DNA of 64,000 nt from Anaerolineae bacterium (GTDB lineage Bacteria > Chloroflexota > Anaerolineae > B4-G1 > SLSP01): assembly GCA_016931185.1 (NCBI GenBank), contig JAFGFI010000111.1:1-64000 (forward strand), written 5' to 3'. How positions within the stretch are numbered: position 1 is the first letter of the stretch; every line of letters starts with the position of its first letter. The notes under the pieces are model-generated. The model did not search any database. It saw nothing but the letters and a program-made list of their open reading frames with translations, and was not told where the DNA came from. Both the position numbers and the translations under genes were made by a program. Of the stretch, positions 15,414 through 23,654 are shown piece by piece.

Positions 15414-18269
15414 ATGCCAATCCGCAAGATATTGCGCGGGATGGTGATGGTGTTGCTGCTATTGGTCTTTGTCCCTGGATTACGCGCGCAGCAGCCATCT
15501 CCTGATGACCCCGTGCTTGAACTTATAGCACAAATGCCACCTCGTATGAAGGTGGGACAGTTAATGATGGTATCATTCCCCGGTACCGAAGTGTCGAGTA
15601 TGATAATCACAGATACTCTTGATACTACAGTGGATAGGATCGCGATAGCTGCCCTTATCCGTGATTATGGTATTGGAGGTGTGCTGTTACGCCCGGAAAA
15701 TGGGAATTTTGGTTCTGTTCCTGTTGAACCTGCGACATTGATTTCTATGACACAACAGTTGCAGAGTTTGACTAATCAGTCGGCACAACAACTCATCTTA
15801 CCGGGAGAAGGCGAATTAACCTCGGCGAAAATATCTCCCTACATTCCCCTATTTGTGGCTGTAGAATCGGAAAGTTACGGTGTTCCTATTACAACATTTA
15901 TTTCCGGTACTACAATGTTGCCTACTTCAATGGCTTTAGGAGCTACCTGGGATATGGCGTTAGCTGAAACGATAGGTAATATTATGGGGCGGGAGTTGAC
16001 GGAAGTGGGTGTGAATTTCTTCCTGGGGCCTGACCTGGATGTTCTCTACGCGCCTAATTCTAGTGCGCCTTATGATATAGCGGTAAGGACTTTTGGAGGA
16101 GATCCTTTCTGGGTTGGAGAAATGGGAAAGGCCTATATCCGTGGTTTACGCCAGGGGAGTGGCGGACAACTTGTGGTCGCGCCGCGACATTTTCCAGGCT
16201 TAGGAAGTGCGGACCGTTTACTTGAAGAGGAGGTATCAACAGTCCAAAAATCGCTTGAACAATTAAAACAGATAGAGTTAGCTCCGTTTTTTACAATGTC
16301 GCGTGGGGGACTCCCAGGGGAAGGGCATATAGCGGATGCGTTTTTAGTCACTCATATTCGTTATCGTGGCCTGCAGGGCAATATTCGATTAACGACGCGT
16401 CCCATTAGTCTGGATGCACAAGCTTTGAAACTTGTTGCTTCTCAGAAGGAGTTGTTACCCTGGCGTACTGAGGGGGGGATTTTTGTTGCCGATAATCTGG
16501 GACTTAAATCTATTCGTCGTTTTTATGATCCACGTGGTGTCTCCTTTAACACGCGTCGTGTGGTTCAAGAAGCTATCTTGGCGGGGAATGATTTGTTGAT
16601 TCTGGATCGTTTTGCGGCAGATGAAAGCTGGGAAACGCATTTTGCGAATGTACGTGATGCACTGGACTTTTTAACTACGCGGTATGGGTCTGATCCCACA
16701 TTGAAGACAACTGTAGATGAGACTCTGTATCGTATCCTAACGTTAAAACGTCGTATTTATCCGGATTTCTCTTTAGATGCCGTTCTGGCTGCAAAATCGG
16801 GATTAGATGTGGCATTGGAACAAGAGCAAAGCGTAGATGCTCAAGTTGCGGCGAAAGCAGTGACACTTCTATTTCCATCCTCTGAGGGAATTTCGCCTAA
16901 TATACCTCAAGAGGGGGAAATGATAGTCATTTTTACACAAGAAAAATATGTGCAGTATGGCGATGTGGATCAGCCGTATTCTTTGTTGTCGGCAGAGGCC
17001 GTTCCTGATACATTGTTACGATTTTATGGTCCAGAAGGGACCGGAGTTGTACGTTCTGAATTTGTGAAGTCATTTTCTTTTGAGCAATTGCGTGATACGT
17101 TGGCCGTTCAGTCATTAACTGTTACTGAAGTACCTACCGAAACGGCAACAATGGCAGCCAGTGTCATGGATGCTTTGGGGGAAGCGCGTTGGATTATTTT
17201 TGCGATGATGGGTAATGATTCTGGCTTACCTGATATTTATGTGTTAAAAAGTTTCCTCGCACAGCAGGTAGAGTTACTTAACGCTCAGATTATGGTGTTA
17301 GGATTTGGGCCTCCCTATGGTTTAGATAGTACTGAGATCAGTAAATTGGACCTGTATTACAATTTATATTCACCTGGTAGTGCATTTGTTGAAGCTGGCA
17401 TACGAGCACTTTTTCATGATATGCCTGCACCGGGTAGTTCTCCTGTTGGGATTTCTGCCATCAATTATGATTTGACAGTACGTACTATGCCTAACCCAGA
17501 ACAGGTGATTACGTTAAATCTTGTGGATGAAGAGGGAAAAGAACTCACAACAACGCTGCGGGCAGATATTGGAGATGTGCTAAATTTGCGTACCGGAATT
17601 ATAGTTGATCGTAATGGACATCCTGTACCTGATGGTACCCCGGTTCAGTTTGTGTTTTCTTATCCTCAAGAAGGGATTGAGCAAACAGTCACAGCTGAAA
17701 CGAAGAGTGGGGTTGGGGCAACTTCAGTCGTACTTGATCGTGATGGATTATTAAGTGTGAAAGTGGTTTCAGAACCGGCTTTGTCGTCGGTGCGTTTGGA
17801 GCTTACTATTCGTGAGGGGCAATTTGATGTTGCTGTAGTTCCTCCCACGCCTACTGCTACGCCGACACCTACGCCGACGCCTACTGCTACACCTACACCA
17901 ACGCCGACGCCAACGCCAACCGTGCTTCCCCCTTTGCCGGAGGCAATTCATTTACCTGTGCCGCAGCGTGTCCTGTTATTACGGTGGGGATTCGGGGGAG
18001 CTGCTGCTATTTTTCTACTAGGATTTCTTTTTGCCAGAGAGCGTAGTATGCAACTCAGTAATGCGTTACGAGTTGGGTTGTGGGGATGCATTGGAGGGAT
18101 AGGAGGGTATGTAGTTTTGATTTTTATTGCTCGCTGGTGGATGCCAGTATGGCATTATCGCATGGTGGGACGTGAGTTTATGGCTGGTGGAGTGGCCGTC
18201 TTGGGTGGAGTGTCTGTTTTCTTAATTGCTTTTATGGTGGAGCAGATTCGGAAACGGCGTTCACTTTGA
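15414..18269 (+). CDS. Exported GH3-family (NagZ-like) protein with C-terminal membrane domain
   Basis: About 951 residues from the ATG at 15414 (AGAGGAG 10 bases upstream), which gives a signal peptide ending near GLRAQQ. Residues about 30-460 match the NagZ-type GH3 barrel: KVGQLMMVSFPG, GGVLLRPENG, MALGATWD, and FVADNLGLKSI with the candidate nucleophile Asp. The usual KHFPGHGDT loop reads RHFPGLGSADR, so the catalytic histidine region is altered and activity is uncertain. A GH3 C-terminal sandwich, a Big-type domain and a Thr/Pro stalk (PTPTPTATPT) follow, then three membrane helices and a basic tail. It is a surface or periplasmic beta-N-acetylhexosaminidase or a non-catalytic derivative. 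Confidence 0.82.
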   Translation: MPIRKILRGMVMVLLLLVFVPGLRAQQPSPDDPVLELIAQMPPRMKVGQLMMVSFPGTEVSSMIITDTLDTTVDRIAIAALIRDYGIGGVLLRPENGNFGSVPVEPATLISMTQQLQSLTNQSAQQLILPGEGELTSAKISPYIPLFVAVESESYGVPITTFISGTTMLPTSMALGATWDMALAETIGNIMGRELTEVGVNFFLGPDLDVLYAPNSSAPYDIAVRTFGGDPFWVGEMGKAYIRGLRQGSGGQLVVAPRHFPGLGSADRLLEEEVSTVQKSLEQLKQIELAPFFTMSRGGLPGEGHIADAFLVTHIRYRGLQGNIRLTTRPISLDAQALKLVASQKELLPWRTEGGIFVADNLGLKSIRRFYDPRGVSFNTRRVVQEAILAGNDLLILDRFAADESWETHFANVRDALDFLTTRYGSDPTLKTTVDETLYRILTLKRRIYPDFSLDAVLAAKSGLDVALEQEQSVDAQVAAKAVTLLFPSSEGISPNIPQEGEMIVIFTQEKYVQYGDVDQPYSLLSAEAVPDTLLRFYGPEGTGVVRSEFVKSFSFEQLRDTLAVQSLTVTEVPTETATMAASVMDALGEARWIIFAMMGNDSGLPDIYVLKSFLAQQVELLNAQIMVLGFGPPYGLDSTEISKLDLYYNLYSPGSAFVEAGIRALFHDMPAPGSSPVGISAINYDLTVRTMPNPEQVITLNLVDEEGKELTTTLRADIGDVLNLRTGIIVDRNGHPVPDGTPVQFVFSYPQEGIEQTVTAETKSGVGATSVVLDRDGLLSVKVVSEPALSSVRLELTIREGQFDVAVVPPTPTATPTPTPTPTATPTPTPTPTPTVLPPLPEAIHLPVPQRVLLLRWGFGGAAAIFLLGFLFARERSMQLSNALRVGLWGCIGGIGGYVVLIFIARWWMPVWHYRMVGREFMAGGVAVLGGVSVFLIAFMVEQIRKRRSL

Positions 18270-18290
18270 GTGCAATGTTACAAGCGGGTC

Positions 18291-19271
18291 TCAGGGCGTA
18301 ATCACGTACGCGATGGTGATTAATACTGTGGTACAAACAAGCAATAAAAAATTACTACGCAATGAGTGAAATAACTCTTGGACGGTAATTAACATAGGTG
18401 CTATATCTGACGGCACCCGGGCTTCATGAAGCATTTTCTGCAATATCTTTACATCAGGGGGGCGTTGACTAGGGTGGAGGGCCAAAGCTGCTAGAATAGC
18501 CTGTTCTACTCCTGGAGAAATGTGGGGATTGATTGCGCGCGGGTTAATCAAAGAAGTCGGTCGTAAGAATTGCTCTCGCGCTGTAGCCGGCGAACGTCCT
18601 GTTAGAAGATGATATAATGTTGCTCCTAAAGCGTATACATCGCTACGGATGTCGGTGTGTACATCATCTCCCCCATATTGTTCTAATGGAGTGTAAGCCG
18701 CTGTACCACGTCCCTGGACGACTGTAACAGTTCTGGCCTCGTCATTGGTGAGTAATTTAACTAGTCCGAAATCTACCAATTTAATCAGTCCAGAAGGTGT
18801 TATTTTGATGTTGGAGGGTTTAATATCGCGGTGGAGGATGGGAGGGGTTTGTTCATGTAGATAGGAGAGTGCATCGCATAATTGATCGGCCCAATTGATT
18901 ACTTGGGATTCTGATAGATAATGTTCTTCTTTAAGGGCCTGATCTATTTTTTCACGGAGATCATATCCTGGTACAAAGTCCATTACTAGGTATTCGCGTC
19001 CTTCTTGTGTAAAATAATCAGATACTTTAGGTAAGTTGGGATGATCGAGGCGTGCAAGTACAGATGCTTCTTGCCGAAATTGGTCTTGAAGTTGTGTTAG
19101 TGCTTCTGCTGTCAGGTCTGGATCAGGTGTAATCTCTTTAATTGCACAGACGCGACCCGGCAATAGCATATCTTCAGCTCTATACACCGCTCCCATTCCC
19201 CCTTGGCCTATAGAGGAGACGATGCGGTATCGCTCTTTTAGCATAGTTTGTGGTGTAAGTAATTTTACCAT
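18291..19271 (-). CDS. Membrane-anchored Ser/Thr protein kinase
   Basis: About 326 residues. The ATG at 19271 is preferred because a TTGACA/TATCAT promoter ends 8 bases upstream; the TTG at 19307 in the same frame is itself the -35 box. The kinase domain has IGQGGMGAVYRAE, AIKE, HRDIKPSNI, VDFGLVK and an activation segment GTAAYTPLEQYGG. One C-terminal membrane helix (FLLLVCTTVLITIAYVI) ends the protein, with only a few residues outside, so there is no extracellular sensor domain. It is divergent from the FHA/winged-helix gene, a likely substrate. Its end faces the GH3 gene tail-to-tail. Confidence 0.92.
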   Translation of the reverse strand: MVKLLTPQTMLKERYRIVSSIGQGGMGAVYRAEDMLLPGRVCAIKEITPDPDLTAEALTQLQDQFRQEASVLARLDHPNLPKVSDYFTQEGREYLVMDFVPGYDLREKIDQALKEEHYLSESQVINWADQLCDALSYLHEQTPPILHRDIKPSNIKITPSGLIKLVDFGLVKLLTNDEARTVTVVQGRGTAAYTPLEQYGGDDVHTDIRSDVYALGATLYHLLTGRSPATAREQFLRPTSLINPRAINPHISPGVEQAILAALALHPSQRPPDVKILQKMLHEARVPSDIAPMLITVQELFHSLRSNFLLLVCTTVLITIAYVITP

Positions 19272-19279
19272 AGGTAATG

Positions 19280-19307
19280 ATGATAAATCCGCCTTGATAA
19301 ATGTCAA
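19280..19307 (-). promoter_or_regulatory. Leaderless-type promoter of the membrane kinase
   Basis: On the minus strand a perfect TTGACA (19307-19302), a 16-base spacer and TATCAT (19285-19280, 5 of 6 matches) lie 8 bases before the ATG at 19271. There is no Shine-Dalgarno sequence. The box overlaps the intergenic region shared with the divergent FHA gene at 19320, so that regulator could act here. Confidence 0.65.
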
Positions 19308-19319
19308 CTAAGGAGACTT

Positions 19320-19967
19320 ATGGGTGAGCAAAATCAGCCGTTGTTAATTGTTTACAAAGGAAGTTTGGCTGGGAATCGTTTCCTAATTCAAGATTCTTTG
19401 ACCTTTGGCCGAGCATCGGATTGTGAGGTGATGTTACTTGAGCGTCAGATTTCACGCTATCATGCACGCATTGAACATGATAGAGATGGATATTTGTTAC
19501 GCGATTTGGGAAGTAAAAACGGTACCACGGTGAATGATGAACCTGTGGGCGTGCAACCATATCGTTTGCGTGATGGTGATGAAATTACACTCGCGGCGAC
19601 AGTACAAATGGGATTTGTGTCTGGAGATGCGACCCTTCCATTAAGCGATGAATCTGATATGTTATTGGGGCAGGGACTGGAAGTAGATATGGATGCCCGG
19701 CGTGTAAGATTTGGGCGTAAAGAACTTGATCCATCTTTGTCGCCAGCACAATTTGCATTACTCTCTCTACTTGTAGAATCTGCCGGGAATGTTGTTACGC
19801 GGCAAGATGTAATTGACACAGTATGGCCTGATGCTGTAGGTGGAGTTACGGATCAAGCGGTGGATGCTCTTGTTTATCGTTTACGAGAACGTCTTATTGA
19901 ACTTAATCCCGATCATAACTATGTTGTCACGGTGCGTGGACATGGGTTTCGATACGAATCTTATTAG
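19320..19967 (+). CDS. FHA-domain/winged-helix transcription regulator
   Basis: A 215-residue protein with AAGGAG 6 bases before the ATG. Residues about 8-95 are an FHA domain (FGRASDCEV, ISRYHARIEH, GSKNGTTVND) that binds phosphothreonine. Residues about 120-215 are an OmpR/PhoB-type winged helix (LSPAQFALLSLLVE, a recognition region DALVYRLRERLIE and the C-terminal hairpin VRGHGFRYES). The receiver domain of a normal response regulator is thus replaced by an FHA domain. Divergence from a Ser/Thr kinase gene 49 bases away suggests a one-step route from threonine phosphorylation to transcription. Confidence 0.92.
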   Translation: MGEQNQPLLIVYKGSLAGNRFLIQDSLTFGRASDCEVMLLERQISRYHARIEHDRDGYLLRDLGSKNGTTVNDEPVGVQPYRLRDGDEITLAATVQMGFVSGDATLPLSDESDMLLGQGLEVDMDARRVRFGRKELDPSLSPAQFALLSLLVESAGNVVTRQDVIDTVWPDAVGGVTDQAVDALVYRLRERLIELNPDHNYVVTVRGHGFRYESY

Positions 19968-19968
19968 G

Positions 19969-20054
19969 TTTATTTCGCGTAGTCATAACAGTCTTGGCTG
20001 AACCATAGGATTTTGTTTTTCGCAATGAATGAAAAAATGACTACGCGAAATAAA
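19969..20054. repeat. 86-bp palindromic repeat, copy 1
   Basis: Perfect 18-base inverted arms TTTATTTCGCGTAGTCAT (19969-19986) and its complement (20037-20054) flank 50 bases. It begins 2 bases after the FHA gene stop and runs into the next gene, whose first codons (ATG ACT ACG CGA AAT AAA) are the right arm itself. A second copy in the opposite orientation lies at 33441-33524; the two share 24 bases at one end (arm plus TTTTTC). It may be a MITE-like or REP-like element. No target-site duplication is obvious. Confidence 0.8.
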
Positions 20055-22343
20055 CTCACCTTCTTATCTTTTTGGCTGGCGTTGGATAAAGGTATTTTAC
20101 TTGCTCTTCTAACAGGTTGTTTAGCTGCATGGCCTTTCCTGAGTCGAAGAGGACTTCCTATGGGCACGGATGCGGAGTTACATATCTTACGTATTGCGGA
20201 GTTAGGGTATAGTTTACGGGCTGGCAATTTGTATCCCCGTTGGGCGCCGGATTTTTATCATGGTTACGGGTATCCTATTTTTAATTACTACGCACCGTTG
20301 ACATATCATTTGGGTAATTGGATCACGTTTTTCCAACCACAATATGCAGTGCAAGGAGCAAAGAGACTATTCGTGCTGACTCATATTCTCGGCGCAGTGG
20401 GCGCCTATTTACTGGGGCGTGATTTTGGAAAGGTTATGGGGGGATTATTGGGGGCTGTAGTATTTGCCTTCAGCCCCTATATTTTGTTTATCAACCCGCA
20501 CATTCGTGGTGATCTGGCTGAAGTCTTTGCTGTAGCTCTGATCCCTTGGGCCTTGTGGAGTTGGGAGCGATTGTGGCAGGGTGGGGAACGGTCATTTTTT
20601 ATCTTAGCTGTGTTTTTCCCTGCCGCAATTTTGCTCAGCCACAATCTTACCGGGCTTACAATTATGGTGCTACTTATAGGCCTGTCGCTTTGGCATTGGA
20701 GTGTGTCAAAAATAACCTCAAGATTTGGGTGGGCACTCTTAGCAGGAATATTGATAATGCTGGTTACAGCATATTTCTGGTTACCCTTTCTAGTTGAACG
20801 AAGTGCTATTCAATTAGATGTGACAGGAGCGGGACATTACGACTACCATAACCATTTCATTCTTCTCTCACAACTACTATCGCCTTTACAATCTATAGAC
20901 TGGCGGGCCGCGACTCCTGACTTTCCTATGACCGCAAACCCAATAGCAATTGTTTTAGCTTTAGCCGGCGTTGGTATTGCGTTAATGCGAAAGCAAGCAA
21001 AACATTTGTTATTTTACGTTGTAACCAGTACAGCCTGCCTTTTCTTAACAACAGCGGCCAGTGAACCCATTTGGGATACCATACCAGGCTTGAGTTTTTA
21101 TCAGTTTCCCTGGCGTTTTTTAGGGCCGTTAGCGGCATTGTTAGTCCCTTTGGTAGCCTCGATTAACATAAATAACGAATATATTCGAACTTTTCAATAT
21201 CTTATCTTGAGTAGTATATTATGCCTAGTGATAGGTGCTAATATGCCAGGGCTATATCCACCTCCATGGGAGAATACCTTTGACCGTATTACTCCGGCTG
21301 ATATGATTGCACTTGAGCTAGAAGGACGTTGGCGCGGAACAACTTCAACTAATGATTTTGTGCCGACCTCGGTAGAGATGATTCCGGAGCCACAAGAAAG
21401 CCTTATTGCATCTTATCAATTGGATCATATAGATCGTGTGAACCGTCTTACACTTCCATCAACAGCAACGGTACTTGTATTAGATGACGTTCCCTGGCAC
21501 AATCGCTTTTGGATCACCACCCATGAAAAATTCACACTACGGTTATATTTATTTGATTTTCCAGGTTGGAAAGCTTACATGGACGGGGCCGAAGTCCCAA
21601 TTGATGTTGCCCATCCAGAGGGCTTCATAACCGTGCGTGTACCTGCTGGTGAACATGAAATTCTAATAAGTTTTGAGGATACCTTTCCGCGCCAGTTGGG
21701 CTGGTTTGTTGCCTTGGTAGGTATTGCTATTTTAGGGTGGGGGGCCTGGAAATTTACCACGCCTACTTCACCACTACATGGGCAGCATTATACCCTTAAT
21801 TCTGAAGGTCTCTGGTGGTCTGTTGTGCCTCTGGCTATCTTATTGCTTTATCAGGGATTTATCGCTGACTCCACCGGGTGGTTCCATCACGTATCTCCCC
21901 CTGACAGTGTCTCGTCCGCCGATTACACACAACATGCTGATTTTGGGGGGCAGATTGAGTTATTAGGATTTGATCTATCAACATGGCAGTCGCGCACTTA
22001 CGTGTACCCAGGAAAGACATTAGAGGTTACGCTTTATTGGCAAGCCCAACGTGTTATAACAGAAACTTATCAGTCATTTGTACACATTACGTGTATGGGA
22101 CAAGTATGGACACAATCCGATCATCTCAACCCTGGGGGATTTCCTACCAATCTGTGGCCCACGGATCGATATGTCGGAGATAAACACCGGCTCAGCATCC
22201 CCCCAAATGCGCCTGCATCTGAGTGTCAAATAGCAGTGGGACTTTATAAATTGCAGGATGGGAGACGATTACCGGTAGTATGGGCTGAATCCGGAGCACA
22301 GACTGACTATCTAATCTTAAATCAAACAATTGGGATTAAATAG
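20025..22343 (+). CDS. PTPS-related multi-spanning membrane glycosyltransferase-like protein
   Basis: About 772 residues. The start is uncertain: ATG 20025, ATG 20037 or TTG 20013, none with a good ribosome-binding site and all within the palindromic repeat. The N-terminal half has about ten membrane helices and matches the '6-pyruvoyl-tetrahydropterin synthase related' GT-C-like family: an early loop MGTDAELHILRIAELGYSL with the acidic motif, then LYPRWAPDFYHGYGYPIFNYY. Two further helices sit near residues 560-640, and the C-terminus is an extracytoplasmic beta-sandwich (LYWQAQ, FVHITC, GLYKLQDGRRLPV) that also occurs in the partial gene at 62.7 kb. Likely lipid-linked sugar transfer outside the membrane; substrate unknown. 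Confidence 0.8.
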   Translation: MNEKMTTRNKLTFLSFWLALDKGILLALLTGCLAAWPFLSRRGLPMGTDAELHILRIAELGYSLRAGNLYPRWAPDFYHGYGYPIFNYYAPLTYHLGNWITFFQPQYAVQGAKRLFVLTHILGAVGAYLLGRDFGKVMGGLLGAVVFAFSPYILFINPHIRGDLAEVFAVALIPWALWSWERLWQGGERSFFILAVFFPAAILLSHNLTGLTIMVLLIGLSLWHWSVSKITSRFGWALLAGILIMLVTAYFWLPFLVERSAIQLDVTGAGHYDYHNHFILLSQLLSPLQSIDWRAATPDFPMTANPIAIVLALAGVGIALMRKQAKHLLFYVVTSTACLFLTTAASEPIWDTIPGLSFYQFPWRFLGPLAALLVPLVASININNEYIRTFQYLILSSILCLVIGANMPGLYPPPWENTFDRITPADMIALELEGRWRGTTSTNDFVPTSVEMIPEPQESLIASYQLDHIDRVNRLTLPSTATVLVLDDVPWHNRFWITTHEKFTLRLYLFDFPGWKAYMDGAEVPIDVAHPEGFITVRVPAGEHEILISFEDTFPRQLGWFVALVGIAILGWGAWKFTTPTSPLHGQHYTLNSEGLWWSVVPLAILLLYQGFIADSTGWFHHVSPPDSVSSADYTQHADFGGQIELLGFDLSTWQSRTYVYPGKTLEVTLYWQAQRVITETYQSFVHITCMGQVWTQSDHLNPGGFPTNLWPTDRYVGDKHRLSIPPNAPASECQIAVGLYKLQDGRRLPVVWAESGAQTDYLILNQTIGIK

Positions 22344-22353
22344 TCTATGGAAA

Positions 22354-22387
22354 AGAAGTAGAGTGTATTGTGATACACTCTACTTCT
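22354..22387. terminator. Perfect 15-bp hairpin between convergent genes
   Basis: AGAAGTAGAGTGTAT (22354-22368) pairs perfectly with 22373-22387 across a TGTG loop. It lies between the stops of the membrane protein (22343) and the S1 protein (22415). There is no clear T-tract on either side, but the position fits a bidirectional terminator. Confidence 0.65.
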
Positions 22388-22414
22388 CCATTAGGATCAC
22401 CTCAAAGATTAGAC

Positions 22415-23101
22415 TTACTCTCCCAGAGTACGACGATAAATATCCTCATAATCGTTACTGCGACGTCGCTTCCGCTTATTATCTCTACGACTCTTGCGAG
22501 CAGAGGTTTTGATATTTGCATCTCGGAAAGCCATTTCCATCGGAGAAAGGAAGGGTTCATCTTCCTCTTCTTCTACTGATAAATCTTCAGATTCCAGATG
22601 CATCGTTAAGTCAATCTGTCGCTTGCGACGATTCAGACTCAAGATCTTAACTTCGATTTCTTCCCCTTCACGCAATACGTCAGAAGGATTACGTACATAT
22701 TGCCCCATCTCACGGACATGAAGTAGGCCAGGTCGCTCGGCGCCTATGTCAACAAATACACCATAGCGTTCCATGCGTACAACGTGTCCGGTGCGAACTT
22801 GTCCTTCCGTCAGTTCATCCCAGTCAACAGCTGGCGGTTCGACCATAGTCAGTCCGATACGTCCTTCTTGCGGTTCTACATTGAGTACCCAGACGTTAAC
22901 CTTGTCACCCACACTGACTTTGTCGGTGACTTTTTTGGTGCGCTGGGGAGCCAATCTTGAAATATGAATAAGACCTTCACGCTCGACACCAATGTCAACA
23001 AAGGCACCGTAAAGCTCAGTGCGCGTGACCGTACCCTGTAGGCTCATTTTGGGTTGTAATTCTTGTATTGAGGTTGGTTGTACAACAGTCTCTTCCGGCA
23101 T
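22415..23101 (-). CDS. Two-S1-domain RNA-binding protein
   Basis: About 228 residues from the ATG at 23101, 11 bases after GAAGGAG; a GTG at 23113 lies within that ribosome-binding site. Two S1 OB-fold domains (about 20-90 and 100-170) show the typical GAFVDIGVEREGLIHIS and GVFVDIGAERPGLLHV signatures. An acidic linker and a basic Arg/Lys-rich tail (ARKSRRDNKRKRRRS) follow. Resembles short S1 proteins that act in translation or RNA decay. It is third in an operon after the protease and SmpB. Confidence 0.88.
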   Translation of the reverse strand: MPEETVVQPTSIQELQPKMSLQGTVTRTELYGAFVDIGVEREGLIHISRLAPQRTKKVTDKVSVGDKVNVWVLNVEPQEGRIGLTMVEPPAVDWDELTEGQVRTGHVVRMERYGVFVDIGAERPGLLHVREMGQYVRNPSDVLREGEEIEVKILSLNRRKRQIDLTMHLESEDLSVEEEEDEPFLSPMEMAFRDANIKTSARKSRRDNKRKRRRSNDYEDIYRRTLGE

Positions 23102-23190
23102 CCGTTCAATCACTCCTTCGTTAATAACATAGCGGCGGTATTATAACGCACCTGGCAATCATGTCAAACTGTGTTTTAACGCACGTATTT

Positions 23191-23652
23191 CTAACGCGCG
23201 TATTCTTTCCATTCCCGTTGAATCCGGCGTTCGTCATCACGTTTAGCAATCGCTGCGCGTTTATCATATTGACGTTTTCCCTTTGCCAAACCTAATTCAA
23301 CTTTAGCCAACTTCCCCTTTAGATAAATACGCAATGGAATCAGCGTGTATCCTCTTTCTTGAAGTGAAATTTGTAAACGGTTAATCTCACGCCGGTGCAT
23401 CAACAATTTACGCTTGCGTTTGGGTTCATGAACCCAAAGCCCGGCTTGTTCATAGGCTGCAATATGCACATTGACCAACCACAGTTCTCCATCTTGAATA
23501 TATGCATACCCTTCGCGAAGACTAACTTGACCCGCACGCACTGATTTAATTTCCGTTCCAGCCAAAACAATGCCGGCTTCGTAACGCTCTTCAATGGTGT
23601 ATTCATGAAATGCTTTGCGGTTGGTAGCTAAAACTTTAATATCATCACTCAC
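23191..23652 (-). CDS. smpB: SsrA-binding protein SmpB
   Basis: A 153-residue protein of normal family length. It binds tmRNA and delivers it to stalled ribosomes for trans-translation. Family motifs seen: NRKAFHEYTIEERYEAGI near the N-terminus, GTEIKSVRAGQVSLREGYA, and the basic C-terminal tail GKRQYDKRAAIAKRD that enters the mRNA channel. It starts with GTG 2 bases after the protease stop, which suggests coupling. I looked for a tmRNA gene in the flanking gaps and saw none. Confidence 0.96.
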   Translation of the reverse strand: MSDDIKVLATNRKAFHEYTIEERYEAGIVLAGTEIKSVRAGQVSLREGYAYIQDGELWLVNVHIAAYEQAGLWVHEPKRKRKLLMHRREINRLQISLQERGYTLIPLRIYLKGKLAKVELGLAKGKRQYDKRAAIAKRDDERRIQREWKEYAR

Positions 23653-23654
23653 AC

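Noticed and set aside
19272..19307. TTG at 19307 as the start of the membrane kinase.
   Set aside because: That TTG is the first part of a perfect TTGACA box with a matching -10 16 bases later; the ATG at 19271 fits better.
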